Assembly: GCA_022702705.1 (NCBI GenBank)
Contig: CM040432.1
Span: 44,356,540-44,420,539, forward strand
Direction: 5' to 3'
Origin: Papilionanthe hookeriana x Papilionanthe teres
Taxonomy: Eukaryota; Streptophyta; Magnoliopsida; Asparagales; Orchidaceae
Length of the DNA: 64,000 nucleotides
Both the position numbers and the translations under genes were made by a program. Positions 38,546-49,964 of this stretch are shown here, in pieces. How positions within the stretch are numbered: position 1 is the stretch's first letter; every line of letters starts with the position of its first letter. The notes below the pieces were generated by a model. The model was not told where the DNA came from. It ran no database searches and was given only the letters and a program-made list of their open reading frames with translations.

Positions 38546-40674
38546 TCTTTTAGCATTTTAAATCTTAAATTTGGATTATCATTTTAATTAGGAATTAAAT
38601 ATTATTGAGATGATTAATTTAGGGATTCTTAAATTAAAGAACAAATCTCTTCCTAATAATATCCCTATTTTAATAATTCCAATTTTATTATTTTTCCAAA
38701 TTTAATCAATTATTTAATTAAGGTTTATTTCAATTATTTTCAAATTCTTTGGTAGGTTTCTACTCTTTAATTATTTAAATTTAATCATTCAAATCATATT
38801 AGGATCAGATATTTTACTCTTTAATTTTATTAAACCTAAAATTTTAATTAAAAGTTAAAATTTTAATTACCATTTTGCCCTTCAAGCTTAATAATTTCAT
38901 AACTCACTAAATTGACCTTAAATGAACTTGAAATTTTAATGTAACTTCACTCATATGTCAATAAAGACATGAGAGGAGAAAATTTGATTTTTCTGTATTT
39001 AATTTATTTATGTAATTATTTTTGGTAGAAAATAGAGATTTCCAAGAAAAATTTAATAATATGACCAAGGGAAAGTTTCTTTTCTTAAGAAAATTATGGG
39101 ACTTTCCTAATGACCAGAGGACCACTTGGACCAATTTTCGTGATTTTTTGAGTTATATTCTTTTTATTATAATTATTTTGAATTTTGGAGTATTAATTAA
39201 TTTAAAAATAAAATAAACGTTGAAAAATAAATTTTATATTTTTTAAAAATCTCCCTGATATCAAGGAAATCAGAGAATCAATTTTTACAATTTTCTGATT
39301 TTTCTTTGATTTATTAGAATTATTTTAGTGGAAATGCTAAAAAAATACATTTTTTTTAATTTTAAAATTACCTTAGGGCTTTAAAATTTAATATCTCATC
39401 AAATAGACTTAAGAAAAATATGGGGTTTGTTCCTAAGTGATAAAAAATCAAAATGTGACATTTTGGTGAATTTTATTATTTTTGTGATTTTTATTATTTT
39501 TTAATTATTAAAATATTAAAGTAATACCAAAAATCAACTTTTTTAGAAAATTGAAATTTTACTTTTCGTAAATTCCTCTAATATCAGAGAGGCTCCAAAA
39601 CCAATTTGGTGAATTTTTGAAAAGTATTTTGAAAGTTATGAATTTTTAAAGTTTAAATTGGCTAAATGGCTTAATCAACCCATTTAGTAGGGCTAACCAA
39701 GTCCAATTGACTTCAAATTTTTATGGTGGGTTCCTCTGATTCTAAAGGTAAGTGGAGAATTAATTTCAAGTCAATTTCATGTATGATTAGCTCTAATTAA
39801 TTAAGGACCTATTTTGGGTGTTTAGGCCAATTAAGGTTATTCCAAGTGAATTAATTCAAAACCTATTTTTCCTAGGGTACTCTGGTCAAAAGAAACATCA
39901 CCAATTTTTTCTAGAATTTATTTCACAACATGTTAATTATTGGAATTAAAATACTCAAAACAGCAACATGACTTTAAAAAATCAATAACTTCTCATAGGG
40001 ATGGCCTCTGACTTTGGAAAATTTAGGGAATGTTCCCAAATTCAGAGGCTTCAAAAGCCCTATGGTCTCATGCCATGGTGAATTTCCTATATGCATGGAG
40101 AATTAAAACACTGGAGACAGTAAATAAATTATTAAAAATGAAATACTTGATGAAATTAAATGATTTCTTTTCCACATTATTCTCCTCTGTTCACTGAGCA
40201 AGAGGGTATTTTTATTTTATTTTTCTGATTTTTCTACAAAAAGTTATGCATTTTTGAAGTTTAGGGAATTAAATAAATAAAAAATATACCCTAATTTCCT
40301 ACTTATCCACGCGGCGCCACGCCATCCTCGGCAGCTCCGAACACACACGCGTCGTCTTCTGATTCGGTGCTGCCATCCAACTTAGCACTTCGGGGGCCTG
40401 CTGTATCGTTCCGTCTCCTCATCCGACACGATCTTGGTCGTCCGTCCGCGCGTGTATTTAATGAACGGCATCCGTTCATCGTCCCCAAGCGTTCTCACCC
40501 GAGAGCCGTCCACACTAAAACCCTAAGAACTCACTCATTTCTTAATGGATTTTCGTGTTCTTGTGCTCTATGGATTCGTCTTGAAGAGGCGAATACATCT
40601 ATACGGTGATCATGCATTGAAATTAAGGCATTTGAAATGGAGAATCTCTAGAAGCTCAGGATAAAGACTTAGCT

Positions 40675-40684
40675 CATACCTTTG
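40675..40684 (-). promoter_or_regulatory. Candidate 5' splice site in LTR B
   Basis: CAAAG|GTATG in sense, GT at 40679-40678. In the 3' LTR it would not be used; it is listed as the copy of the site in LTR C. Confidence 0.45.
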
Positions 40685-41099
40685 CTCAGAGAAGTGTGGC
40701 TTCAATCTGAGGGTTGTGTCACCTTCGATTGGGTCCAAGCAAGCTCCGGATGAAGTCCCTCGACTCGGTGAATTGTCTAGGTATGATTTCAACCAAGCCC
40801 GATCACAAAGCTTGAGTCCGGAACGGATGGGTGGCTCCGGAGAGGGGGCTTTTTCGGTGGACTCCTTTCCTTGGTCCGGTGAAGGTGTAGGACCAATCAA
40901 TTTGAGGATTGATCCACCGTGGAGAAGTGTCCCGGTTTTGGGTGGAATTTTAGCCGAGAAATTAGGCTACGTTGGTGGGGATTAGGGCAAATTGTCACCG
41001 GGGATCACCGCTCTAAGTATGGAGAGTGGTCCGGAGCAATTTTAGCGGGGTTTCGGCAAGGTCCGGTTCAACACCTCTCATGGCCGAGAGGAGGTGAGG

Positions 41100-41107
41100 T
41101 TTAAATA
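41100..41107 (-). promoter_or_regulatory. TATA-like box of LTR B
   Basis: TATTTAAA in sense, about 2.36 kb from the LTR start, implying a U3 of about 2.4 kb and R plus U5 of about 5.1 kb. Confidence 0.5.
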
Positions 41108-43440
41108 GGAGAGGGTGGAGGGCCTCCCAGGGGGGTTTAAGGCTTGGGATCAGCTGCTTAGGTCAAGGGAAGAACAACCATGATGGCCATTGGGCATGAG
41201 GAAGCTCAGCAAGTGGAATTCCAAACTTTGGCTCACATGGGTTCTCTCGGCCTGGTGGTTTCCGGCGGCTGTGGTGGCTGGCCGGCCAGGGTCAAGTCAC
41301 TGTTGTCATCAGGAGGGTCAGGGGTTGGCAATGGTGCAAGCAATGGAGAGTGGCCATGTGTAGAAAGCTTTATTCAAAATGGAATGGGGAAGGGGCTCTT
41401 TTAAGCTCAATTTGGTCATCCTATGGGTTTGGGTTGGGTGCACCTTTCCAAGCTCCAATTTGGGCCGAGGGAGGTCGGTGAGTCGGCTAGATTAGGAGGG
41501 AGAAGTCACTATCCAAGCATGTTTAAGTTTAAACATAGTTTAGGGGAAGCATGAAAAGGTTTAATCACCTTTAAGAGAATCCTTAAAGAGGCTCCTCCTC
41601 TTGCCATTTATGGGATGGTCACATGTCAAACTTCTCATGGCTTTACATGGGGCATAAGGATGGCTTCATGGCTTTATTTGGGCTTGGGTATGGCTTAGTC
41701 AATTTCATTAGAATGGATTTTAGGAATTTTGGCATTTTGATGGGAATTTGGATAAAGCCTAATTTGGAATGATTTAATCATAGGTTTTAAACTTTAGGGA
41801 ATGATTTTATCAAGTGGATGATGAGAAGGAATTGTCTTGTGGGCTTTGGATGAATTTTTGGGCTTTTGGGTTTGGTGGAAGTGGGCTTTTTAAAAGGCTT
41901 CAATAGGTGGGCCTTTATATTTCAAAATGGACTTTTGGATGAAGAATTTTGTGAAAAACCATGCCAAAAAAATTTTAGGTTTAGTTTAGGGATGTTTCAT
42001 GAATGGTTTGTAATCAAATTGGTGTGAATTGGAGTAGAATTGGTTTGAATTTGGGTTTTTTTTGGTAAAGGGGCCAAAGTGGGCCAAATTGGGCTAACTT
42101 GGGCCAATGTTGGGCTAGGGTTGAAATTAATGTAAAATTAACGTTGAAAAGTGTTTATGGGAGTGTTTGAAAGAGGTTTTGGCTTTGGTTGAGTTTTGAT
42201 TTTGGGTTTTGGGCTTATTTGGGTTAGGTTTTGGTTTAGGTCAAAATTGGGTCTTTTAGCTTTGGGTTGAATTTGAGTGGGGTTTTGGTCCAAATTTTGG
42301 GCAAATCATGTTAGTGTTTTGTTTGTTGGGATGTTAGGGAAGGTTTAGAAAAGATTTGGGGTTAATTGGAGTTAAATTGGGTTAGTCTGGATTAGGTTTG
42401 GGTCATGGGTCCAAATTGGGCTTTAAGGCCAAAAGTGAAATTGGGTTCAAATGTCAATCAAATTGGACTTGGATTTGATCTAGATTGGTGTTGGGAATAT
42501 TGAATTGAAGTTTAGAAATTAATTAGACCAGAATTTGGGTCAATTGGGTAGGTTTGGCTTGACATTGGGTTCACTTAGGGTTAAAATGGGTCAAATTGGG
42601 GGTTTTAACAAAAGTGGGGTAAATTGACAAAATTGGCCCATGGCATAGTTGAACAAAATGAAATTGGGAATATTTGGGATTTTCTGGAATTTTCTGGGAA
42701 TTTTTGGATTTTTGGGTCAAGAGGGGTATTTTGGGTATTTGGAGGGTATTGGGAGGTATTTTTGGAATTTTTGGTATTTTTGGCTATGGATGGTCAATTT
42801 GAGTGATGTGGAAATGTTCAAGGTTAATTTTGGGGAATTTTGGGTGATTTGGGATTTTTGAAAAATTTGGGTGATTTCAAGGGCTTTGGGTAGGCTAGGC
42901 GGGTGTAGGGTCCCGGGGGTCAAAAATTGAAAATTTGGAAAATTGAAGATTGGGTGAATGTAAGTGGAATGAAATCATTTTGGTTGAGCCATGAAGCCAT
43001 ATACAGCCCACATGAGCCATGAAGGGACTCATTTGAGGCATCCACTATGTTGTTCATAACCCTCTTAGCCAAGGGCTTAGGGGTTAAGGACCATCCATGT
43101 GAATCACCTACATGAGTCAGAAGGTCAAGTTGGGTATGGGTGTGGTTTTAGGAGGTGTGTGAAAGTGTAGTGTATAAGTGTAGTGTGTGTGTAAGTCAGC
43201 CCTTCACCAGACCAGGCCACCTAGGGTAGGCCAAAGAGTCCTATAGGAACTCATCCTTTAAACTTGCACATTTGATTTCAACCCTCTAGGTGATTAGGGG
43301 TCTATAGTCAAGTTTGTGGAGTTTGCAGGGAGTTAAGAAGGGGTTTGAATTTATAAGTGGTGGGTCCCAATTCTAATCCTCTAAGATAGTCAAAGGAAAA
43401 GCCTAAGGCTAGATCCTAAGTACTATAGAGAGAAGAGAAG

Positions 43441-43459
43441 ACCTCATCAAAAATGAGGT
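43441..43459 (-). other. Hairpin at the U3 terminus
   Basis: ACCTCAT and ATGAGGT form a perfect 7-bp stem around a 5-nt loop, five bases inside the LTR end. LTR D keeps a similar stem (24301-24320). Confidence 0.6.
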
Positions 43460-43464
43460 CAACA

Positions 43465-43480
43465 AATGGACCCCCAATAG
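43465..43480 (-). promoter_or_regulatory. Polypurine tract of the younger element
   Basis: In sense 'ctattgggggtccatt' directly before the 3' LTR start TGTTGACC. The G-run is the likely primer for plus-strand synthesis. Confidence 0.6.
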
Positions 43481-43834
43481 GTGTGGGGTACTAACCAAGC
43501 ACACCGCACGTATTGGCGTTGACCGAAGAGATCAACAAAACCAACACAGATGTCCAAGTGACAAACTTAGGATGAAGTAGAAGAATTTCCGCTGAGGAGT
43601 GTCAAGTATATCTCTGAGACTGGAGATTCCTGAACTCTCGCCGGGGAAAGGAAAAGGAGGGGAATCCCAAATCACATGACCTGGGGGAATTTCAATTTAG
43701 ATTTTATTTTGTTTCAATTTAAGTTTTGATTTGTGAGCTTAGATTTTAGTTTGAGTTTCAATTTAGATTGAAGTTTTGTCAAGATTAATTTGAAGGGATT
43801 TGATTTGAAATGAAAAAATGGAATTTTGTGGTTT
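43481..43834 (-). other. 3' untranslated region between minisatellite and PPT
   Basis: Mixed-composition sequence without a credible ORF. No known motif seen. Confidence 0.5.
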
Positions 43835-45050
43835 TAGATGTAACATCTTCAACCTTGAAAGAAAATTGAATTGATCGGATTGAATCGTTGCAATGAGGAG
43901 AGATCTCAGAGCAATGCGGTATTGGATGTAAAATCCTTAACCTCAAGATTTTGATTTTGATGTATTTCAATTCAATAGGGAAAGAATCCTAAAGAAATGC
44001 AGTCTCGGATGTAAAATCCTCAACCCCAAAATTTTGATTTTGATGTATTTCATTGCAATAGGGAAAGAATCCTAAAGCAATGCAGTCTCGGATGTAAAAT
44101 CCTCAACCCCAAAAGTTTGATTTTGATGTATTTCATTGCGATAGGGAAAGAACCTAAAGCAATGCAGTCTCGGATGTAAAATCCTCAACCCTAAAAGTTT
44201 AATTTTGATGTATTTCATTGTGATTGGGAAAGAATCCTAAAGCAATGCAGTCTTGGATGTAAAATCCTCAACCCCAAAGTTTGATTTTGATGTATTTCAT
44301 TGCAATAGGGAAAGAATCATAAAGCAATGCAGTCTCGGATGTAAAATCCTCAACCCCAAAAGTTTAATTTTTATGTATTTCATTACGATGGGAAAGAATC
44401 CTAAAGCAATGCAGTCTCGGATGTAAAATCCTCAACCCCAAAGTTTGATTTTGATGTATTTCATTGCAATAGGGAAAGAATCCTAAAGCAATGCAGTCTC
44501 GGATGTAAAATCCTCAACCCCAAAAGTTGATTTTGATGTATTTCATTGCGATAGGGAAAGAATCCTAAAGCAATGCAGTCTCGGATGTAAAATCCTCAAC
44601 CCCAAGAATTTGATTTTGATGTATTTCATTGAGATAGGGAAAGAATCCTAAAGCAATGTAGTCTCGGATGTAATATCCTCAACCCCAAGAATTTGATTTT
44701 AATGTATTTCATTTTGATAGGGAAAGAACCTAAAGCAATGCAGTCTCGGATGTAAAATCCTCAACCCCAAGAATTTGATTTTGATGTATTTCATTGTGAT
44801 AGGGAAAGAACCTAAAGCAATGCAGTCTCGGATGTAAAATCCTCAACCCCAAGAATTTGATTTTGATGTATTTCATTGCTATAGGGAAAGAGCCTAAAGC
44901 AATGCAGTCTCGGATGTAAAATCCTCAACCCCAAGAATTTGATTTTGATGTATTTCATTGCGATAGGGAAAGAACCTAAAGCAATGCAGTCTCGGATGTA
45001 AAATCCTTAACCCCAAGAGTTTGAATTTGATGTTGATTGATTTTGCAAAG
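43835..45050 (-). repeat. 82-bp minisatellite in the 3' UTR
   Basis: Fourteen clear copies of an 82-83-bp unit containing 'gcagtctcggatgtaaaatc', starting at 43916 (degenerate), 43999, 44082, 44164, 44247, 44329, 44411, 44493, 44575, 44658, 44740, 44822, 44904 and 44986, with a decayed unit before the first. Unit differences are mainly single bases and 'aatcct'/'aacct' length changes. Known for the family: Ogre-type elements often have variable tandem repeats between pol and the 3' LTR, and these can seed satellite DNA. Confidence 0.95.
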
Positions 45051-45898
45051 ATTTGCAGTGTTGATTTGAAAAGTGTGGAATTTTGGTGTTTCGAGAATTT
45101 CATGAAAGTTGTAAAAGATTTTTTTGTGGATAGAAACCAATTAGGTGGGAATATGTAGATGCTACATATCCCATTCAAAAGAGTTGATCGAAAGTTGCTG
45201 GTTTGAATTGGATACAATTCCTCGCCATCAGATTCGAATCGAAAACCTTATTGCTCCGTGTCAATGGAATCAACCGCTTCCATCCCAGACAAAGGAGAGA
45301 GTAGAATGGATTGGATTTCAGATTTGGAAGATTGAGTTTGAATTTGATTGAGATTTGATTTGAGATCTGGAAAAAAAAATGAATTTGAAATTTGATTGAG
45401 ATTTGATTTGAAATTTGGAAGGTTGAATTTAAAATTTGATTTAAATTTTGTGCTCATTTTGTTTGTCCTTTAACGATTCAAATTTTATTTTATCGTGAAT
45501 TTGGAGTTCATCATTTTTTATTTAGATTTTTAAGAAAAGTTTTCTTTCATTCTTTTTTTTGTTTCTTTTCTGTTCTTTGTTCGAAGTTCATTTTACTTTA
45601 ATGGCGTTTCCTAGTCAACTTGCACAAAAGAGGTGAAGGACAAAAATGTGACATGGTCACTTTCATTCCAATCATGCTGAAGATACATCATACAACTCGA
45701 TCTGGAATACATCTCATACAATCCATATAGACTCAAAACGGACTATTTATGATCTTTGTTGATCCATCCAAAAAGGTATCACGTCAAAAATCCATGTCCG
45801 AATAGTGAGGTACATGGTCAATAACATCACCTTCCAAGCCATCCTTGGCAAGGATGCCATATGGATGTACGTTGGAGGTGTGATATTTTCCATGTAAC
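45051..45898 (-). other. 3' UTR after the AlkB ORF
   Basis: Contains a T-rich stretch and short repeats of 'gatttgatttgaaatttgga' type at 45340-45430. No ORF supported; the short frames here have no family resemblance. Confidence 0.5.
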
Positions 45899-47400
45899 TC
45901 ACAGCTCGTAAGGCCGGAGGCTCTCTAGCTCTGGGTCTTGCTGGAAGTGGTAAGGTGCTTTCCTTTCATCCATCCTTCTAAAAGTAACTGAGATCCGCTT
46001 CATTGGTACTCCCGGTATGCAATGTTTAGCGACACTGCTCCGTTGCCCTTCAGTAACATGACGGAACCTACCGGTAATTGTATCTTCACTGGCCCTCAAA
46101 ACTCACCTGGGCCTGCTATCCGGAGGTCAGATCTGAACATGATATTACATTCGTTTAGAAAAGAAACTGTGCAGAAAGGTCTGACAAAGTCGTGGTGATC
46201 TATGTGCGGGGGTATGCAGTCACCCTTCTTGTAGATGTTAATGATGCAACTGTTGGGTATGCAATCTGCTGGTAGTACCCTCCATGTTATCATTCTCTTT
46301 ACCATCCTTTTGATGACTAATGGCATTGGATCTACCTTGCCATGACGGAGTATTCCGGTGGGTTTCCCTTGCTTGTCTTCTGCGAAGTTGTAGCAGCATC
46401 CACATTGTATTGTAATTCTCCCTTTCACTGGCATCCATCTCCGGGGTTCCGAGTAAGTGTTTTCTATTAGGCGGCCTGCTTGACCCATTCTTTTCAAATC
46501 CCGGATGAAGTCCACAATTTGTTGTTGTTCGTATTCTGAGAACACGTTTGTATGTAGCTCTAGGCCTTCTATTATATTGATCCTATTGCCTCTAATTCTC
46601 TCAAAGTATTCAAAAGTTTGCTTCTCGACATTTTGCATTCTCTCTAGCTCTTATTCTGGAATAATCTGCAAATGGCGAGGCCTGGTGACGTACTGTGGGA
46701 TATATGGCTCAATCCCTTCGTGTTCTCCTGCATACCTCGGCTCCTCGGGGATGGTCTCCGTCGGGATAAAGCCACCAGTAATGGTTCTCCTGCATAACCT
46801 TGTTGCAGAAGCAACCCTGGAGGATGCATTACTGGTGGCTTTATCTGGTGGTGTGGTAGCCATCCTTCTTCTGATCTTCTTGAAATTTCCCTGGTCTTTT
46901 CTGTTATCCTCGGAGCTGGCCTTCTTTCTTCAGGTTCCTAGTGAACCGGTATCCTTGAAGTATATGCACTGGTAGTAGCGACTGCTTCGTCGCGCTGGTC
47001 CGCTGCTAGTTTAGTTAACATCTTGCGGATACAACGATTTTTATTTCTTCGCTGAGTTGCTATGAGAGTAGCTCTTCGTACTTCCTGAATCTCTGTGGGC
47101 GCGGCGCTGACAAGCCTGCCCTCTGCTGTAGCGACTACAGACTTGATTTTTTTGTACTCCTCTGTGTTTGTTTTCCTTTTCTTCTTGCTTGGGTTGGTGG
47201 CTTGGGCCACCCACTTTCATTCTTGTCCGGCTGGGCAATTCCTCTCGGTCAGCGGGACCCGGTCACTTTCCTCGTATTGCGGAGCTCGCTGGTGTGAAGT
47301 CCGAGTCAATCTCTATTATCGCTCCATCTTTCACCCTCTTTTCGTCGAGTGCAAGGCTTACACCATTTCTAAAGTTCAGGACCAACCGCCTGTTCGACAT
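45899..47400 (-). pseudogene. AlkB-like Fe(II)/2-oxoglutarate dioxygenase ORF (ALKBH9/10 type)
   Basis: The first ATG (47400) directly follows an acceptor-like site. N-terminal part: RLVLNFRNGVSLAL, like ORF1, then a Lys-rich stretch (PSKKKRK, near 47190) and TQRRNKNR (near 47050). The AlkB domain spans about 46600-45930: RRWMPVKGRITIQCGCCYNFA, NSCIINIYKKGDCIPPHID, FVRPFCTVSFL, PVGSVMLLKGNG, VAKHCIP and RISVTFRRMD. The iron-binding HxD is at 46206-46198, the distal His at 46024-46022 and the 2-oxoglutarate Arg near 45996, so all catalytic residues remain. The wording is that of plant ALKBH9/10, enzymes that demethylate N6-methyladenosine in mRNA. Broken by a TGA near 47264, two frameshifts around 47230 and 46970, TGA near 46930, TAA near 46652, TGA near 46095 and a one-base frameshift near 46028. 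Activity of an intact version is inferred. Confidence 0.85.
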
Positions 47401-47430
47401 TTCCTGCGAAAAGACAAGGAAAAGGATCGA
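47401..47430 (-). promoter_or_regulatory. Strong candidate 3' splice site before the AlkB ORF
   Basis: In sense 'tccttttccttgtcttttcgcag' lies at about 47426-47404, a long pyrimidine tract ending in CAG, three bases before the ATG at 47400. It fits plant acceptors well and would let an LTR leader exon be joined just before the AlkB ORF. Use is inferred. Confidence 0.6.
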
Positions 47431-47706
47431 GGGCATGTACTAAGAACAAGAACATTAAGAAAATGTTTATTAAAGACGAGTTTTTTTCTTTTTTTATTAT
47501 TCCTTTTATATTTTTAAATTCAACAGGAATGAAGTGGGAAAAGATCGGGAAAAAGATTTTGATTTGGAAGAGAGAACAAGGAAAACTTTATTATTCATGA
47601 TTTTATTTATTTTAGCACATTTTTTATTATTTTTGGGTTAGGACCCAGTCATAAGTAATTACTTCGCCCGTGCTTCTAGGGATGAAGAATTCATTCCTTC
47701 GAAACA
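47431..47706 (-). other. Spacer between integrase and AlkB ORF
   Basis: AT-rich, no ORF. It may hold the branch-point region of the proposed intron, with 'cttaat'/'cttagtac' candidates near 47440-47465. Confidence 0.45.
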
Positions 47707-48878
47707 TCAGGTAGCGTAATACTTCTTCAAGTATCGTCCGTTGATCGGAAGCATATGTCGCTCTCCTTGGCAATTCACAAGCTGGTAGGAGCCTCCCGAG
47801 TAGACTGCCTCAACCACAAACGGTCCTTCCCAAGTGGGTTCAAATTTTCCTCCTATCTTGCGATGTACAAGAATAGGTCTCTTGAGAACGAGAACTAAGT
47901 CACCAACTTTGAAGGTTCTTGGGCGAACCCGATCTGTCATGGGCTTGAACCATCTTAGCTTGGTATAGTTCTAAATTCGTTGTCGCTGCAAGTCTTTTCC
48001 CTTCCAGAGCTTTCCAATTCCTCTAGTCGTAATTTGGCATTCTCTTCTGTCGTGATTTTGTTTGTAACTGCAATTCTGAGTGAAGGAAGCTGAACCTCTA
48101 AGGGTAACACTGCCTGGGACCCATATACCAGAGCGTAAGGTGTAGCTTGAGTAGGAGTTCTGAAGGTTGTCTGGTAGGCCCATAAGGCTTCTAATAACTT
48201 CTCGTGCCAATTTCTCTTATTATCGTCCAAAGTTTTCTTTAAAATTTGAACGAGAGTTTTATTAAAAGCCTCAGCCAGGCCGTTTGCTCTTGGATAGTAA
48301 ATTGTTGAATACCGCCAGTCGATTCCGTGTCTCCTGACAAAATTGTTGATTTGCGTGCTTCTGAATGCTGACCCATTATCTGAGATGATCCTGCGCGGCA
48401 CTCTGAAACGGTAGACAACTTGGTTCTTGAAAAACTGTAGCACGTGGTGTGCTTTCACTTCTCTGAGTGGAACTACCTCTGCCCACTTGGAAAAGTAATC
48501 TGTAGCCACAAGAATGAAGCGATGTCCTTTTGAAGATGGTGGTTCTATTGGACCCACTATATCTGTGCCCCATCATTCAAATGGCCACGATGCAATTGTC
48601 GGATGTAGCACATTTGGAGGTTGGTGTAGAACCACTCCGTGCACTTGGCATTGGTGACAGCTCTTGGCGACTTTCATGCAGTCGGTCATCATCGAGGGCC
48701 AATAGTACCCTAGTCTTTTAATTTTCATTTTCATCTTAGGACCCGACTGGTGAGCGCCACAGAGTCCTGAATGCACCTCTTTAACAATTTCATGGGCCTC
48801 GGACCCGCTTAGGCACCTTAGCCACATTTGATCGAAAGACCTTTTGTATAACGTGTTGTTTATTAATGCGTAAGACAA
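47707..48878 (-). pseudogene. Integrase of the younger element
   Basis: HHCC zinc finger: HSGLCGAH and CHQCQ (48765-48635). DDE core: VATDYFSKW (near 48500), IISDNGSAF (near 48380) and NGLAEAFNKTL (near 48285), so all three acidic residues are present. The C-terminal GPY/F-like domain FEPTWEGPFVVEAVYSGGSY is at 47850-47770, ending KYYAT at 47707. A TGA interrupts it at about 48570-48572, and there is a stop and frame change at 47955-47940. It inserts the cDNA into chromosomal DNA. Confidence 0.88.
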
Positions 48879-49099
48879 AGTTCTTTTCTTGATCTGATGG
48901 GCTAGCGACCTATCGTCTGGTAGCTTTCCCGTTTGCAGGTAGTCTATTAATGGCTGTCGCCAATCTTCGTGTTTTCACGTCACCGTTGCAACCGATTCTT
49001 CTTCTTTTTCTAATTTGTGTATTGTGTCTATGTCGAGTCGTGATAGGACTCGACGTCCGTGAACCGACACTTCTATCGACTCATCTTGCAAACGAGCAA

Positions 49100-49530
49100 A
49101 TTCTTTTGCGAGATGGGCTAACGCATCTCGCTAAAGCATTTTATTTCCGGGAATTTTGTAGATCGTCACATTCGGAATCTGTTCCAACAAGCGTACGACA
49201 TACTCGGAAGTATTGCTCGAGTCTTGGTTTTAAAATTCCGTACTTGTCCGGCAATCGTTGAATGATCAACTACGAATCCCCGTAGATGTTGATGTCTGTT
49301 ATCCCCATTTGAATTGTTAATTCCAGTCCTGTTATGAGGGCTTCGTATTCTGTTTCGTTGTTTGTACACGGCTGTGTCAAGTGGTAGGAGTATCTTAACA
49401 TCCCCCGCTCCGGTGTTATAAAGATTAATCCGATCCCTGCCTTACCGGGCACTATCACTTGCGATTCTTCATCTTTGTGTGCTCAAGATGCTCCGTCGAA
49501 ATATAATTCCCAACGTCGATCATTAGGGTC
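49100..49530 (-). pseudogene. Second, archaeal-type RNase H (Tat hallmark)
   Basis: WELYFDGAS (near 49505), NNETEYEALITGLELT (near 49360) and INIYGDS (near 49275) give the D-E-D active-site pattern of the additional RNase H seen only in the Tat lineage among plant gypsy elements. Stops follow FDGAS and YGDS, and similarity fades after a frameshift near 49170. Likely role: removal of RNA from the RNA-DNA hybrid. Confidence 0.8.
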
Positions 49531-49964
49531 TTCTAGGCTCATTATTTGTTCATCTGGAAAATCGTCATTGAGAGGAGATTCTGCCGGCAAAGGGTGTGCT
49601 GCGAGGAAGTCTGCTAAGACTTGTCCCTTTATGGCACCAAGAGGCACGAAAGTTATATCGAATTGCAATAATATCATTGACCATCTGGCAAGTCTGCCAG
49701 AAAGCATTGGACAGGTCATCAAGTATTGCAATGGATTAAATTTCGAGATCAGTTTGACCTTATGAGAAAGCATGTAGTGCCTGAGCTTTTGAGCGGCAAA
49801 GATCGAGGCCAAACGATTGCTTTTCAATTGCGGGATACCTTATTTCCGTTGGATGTAAACGACGGCTCGGGTAATAAAGAGCATTTTCTTTACCCTCATC
49901 ATTGACACAGGCTAACAGGGCTCGTAGAGAGTCGTCTAAAGCCGCGGTATAAAGTATCGGCGGT
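49531..49964 (-). pseudogene. First RNase H and connection domain
   Basis: It follows RT after the stop at 49965. The start is out of frame, then ASIFAAQKLRHYMLSHKVKL (49800s) and SGRLARWSMILLQFDITF (49700s), a wording typical of the gypsy RNase H end, then ADFLAAHP. The second RNase H follows without a gap. Confidence 0.7.

Larger units (their letters stand above)
35974..43464 (-). mobile_element. LTR B: 3' LTR of the younger element, 7.49 kb
   Basis: On the plus strand it begins TGTCGGC and ends TCAACA; in sense it runs TGTTGACC...GCCGACA with short imperfect terminal repeats. Both ends are defined by comparison with LTR C (start 56556) and LTR D (start 24296), and the PPT adjoins at 43465. 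In sense: hairpin at the very start, G/C-skewed U3 (43440-41110), TATA-like box, about 420 bp of GC-richer leader, donor-like GT, a CpG-rich stretch (40600-40310), then about 4.3 kb of AT-rich sequence. Very long for any LTR. Short ORFs inside are not conserved as proteins. Confidence 0.88.

Noticed and set aside
35974..43464. Reading LTR B as the 5' LTR of a plus-strand element
   Set aside because: The PBS lies next to LTR C (56535-56550) and the PPT next to LTR B (43465), and gag to integrase run on the minus strand.
45225..45245. tRNA-like B-box phrase 'gattcgaatc' near 45230
   Set aside because: No A box, no cloverleaf and no acceptor pairing in the flanks.
46238..46438. Second minus-strand ORF overlapping the AlkB domain
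   Set aside because: Out-of-frame shadow without motifs.
46505..46975. 156-codon plus-strand ORF with hydrophobic stretches
   Set aside because: Antisense shadow of the AlkB ORF, whose motifs on the minus strand are unmistakable.
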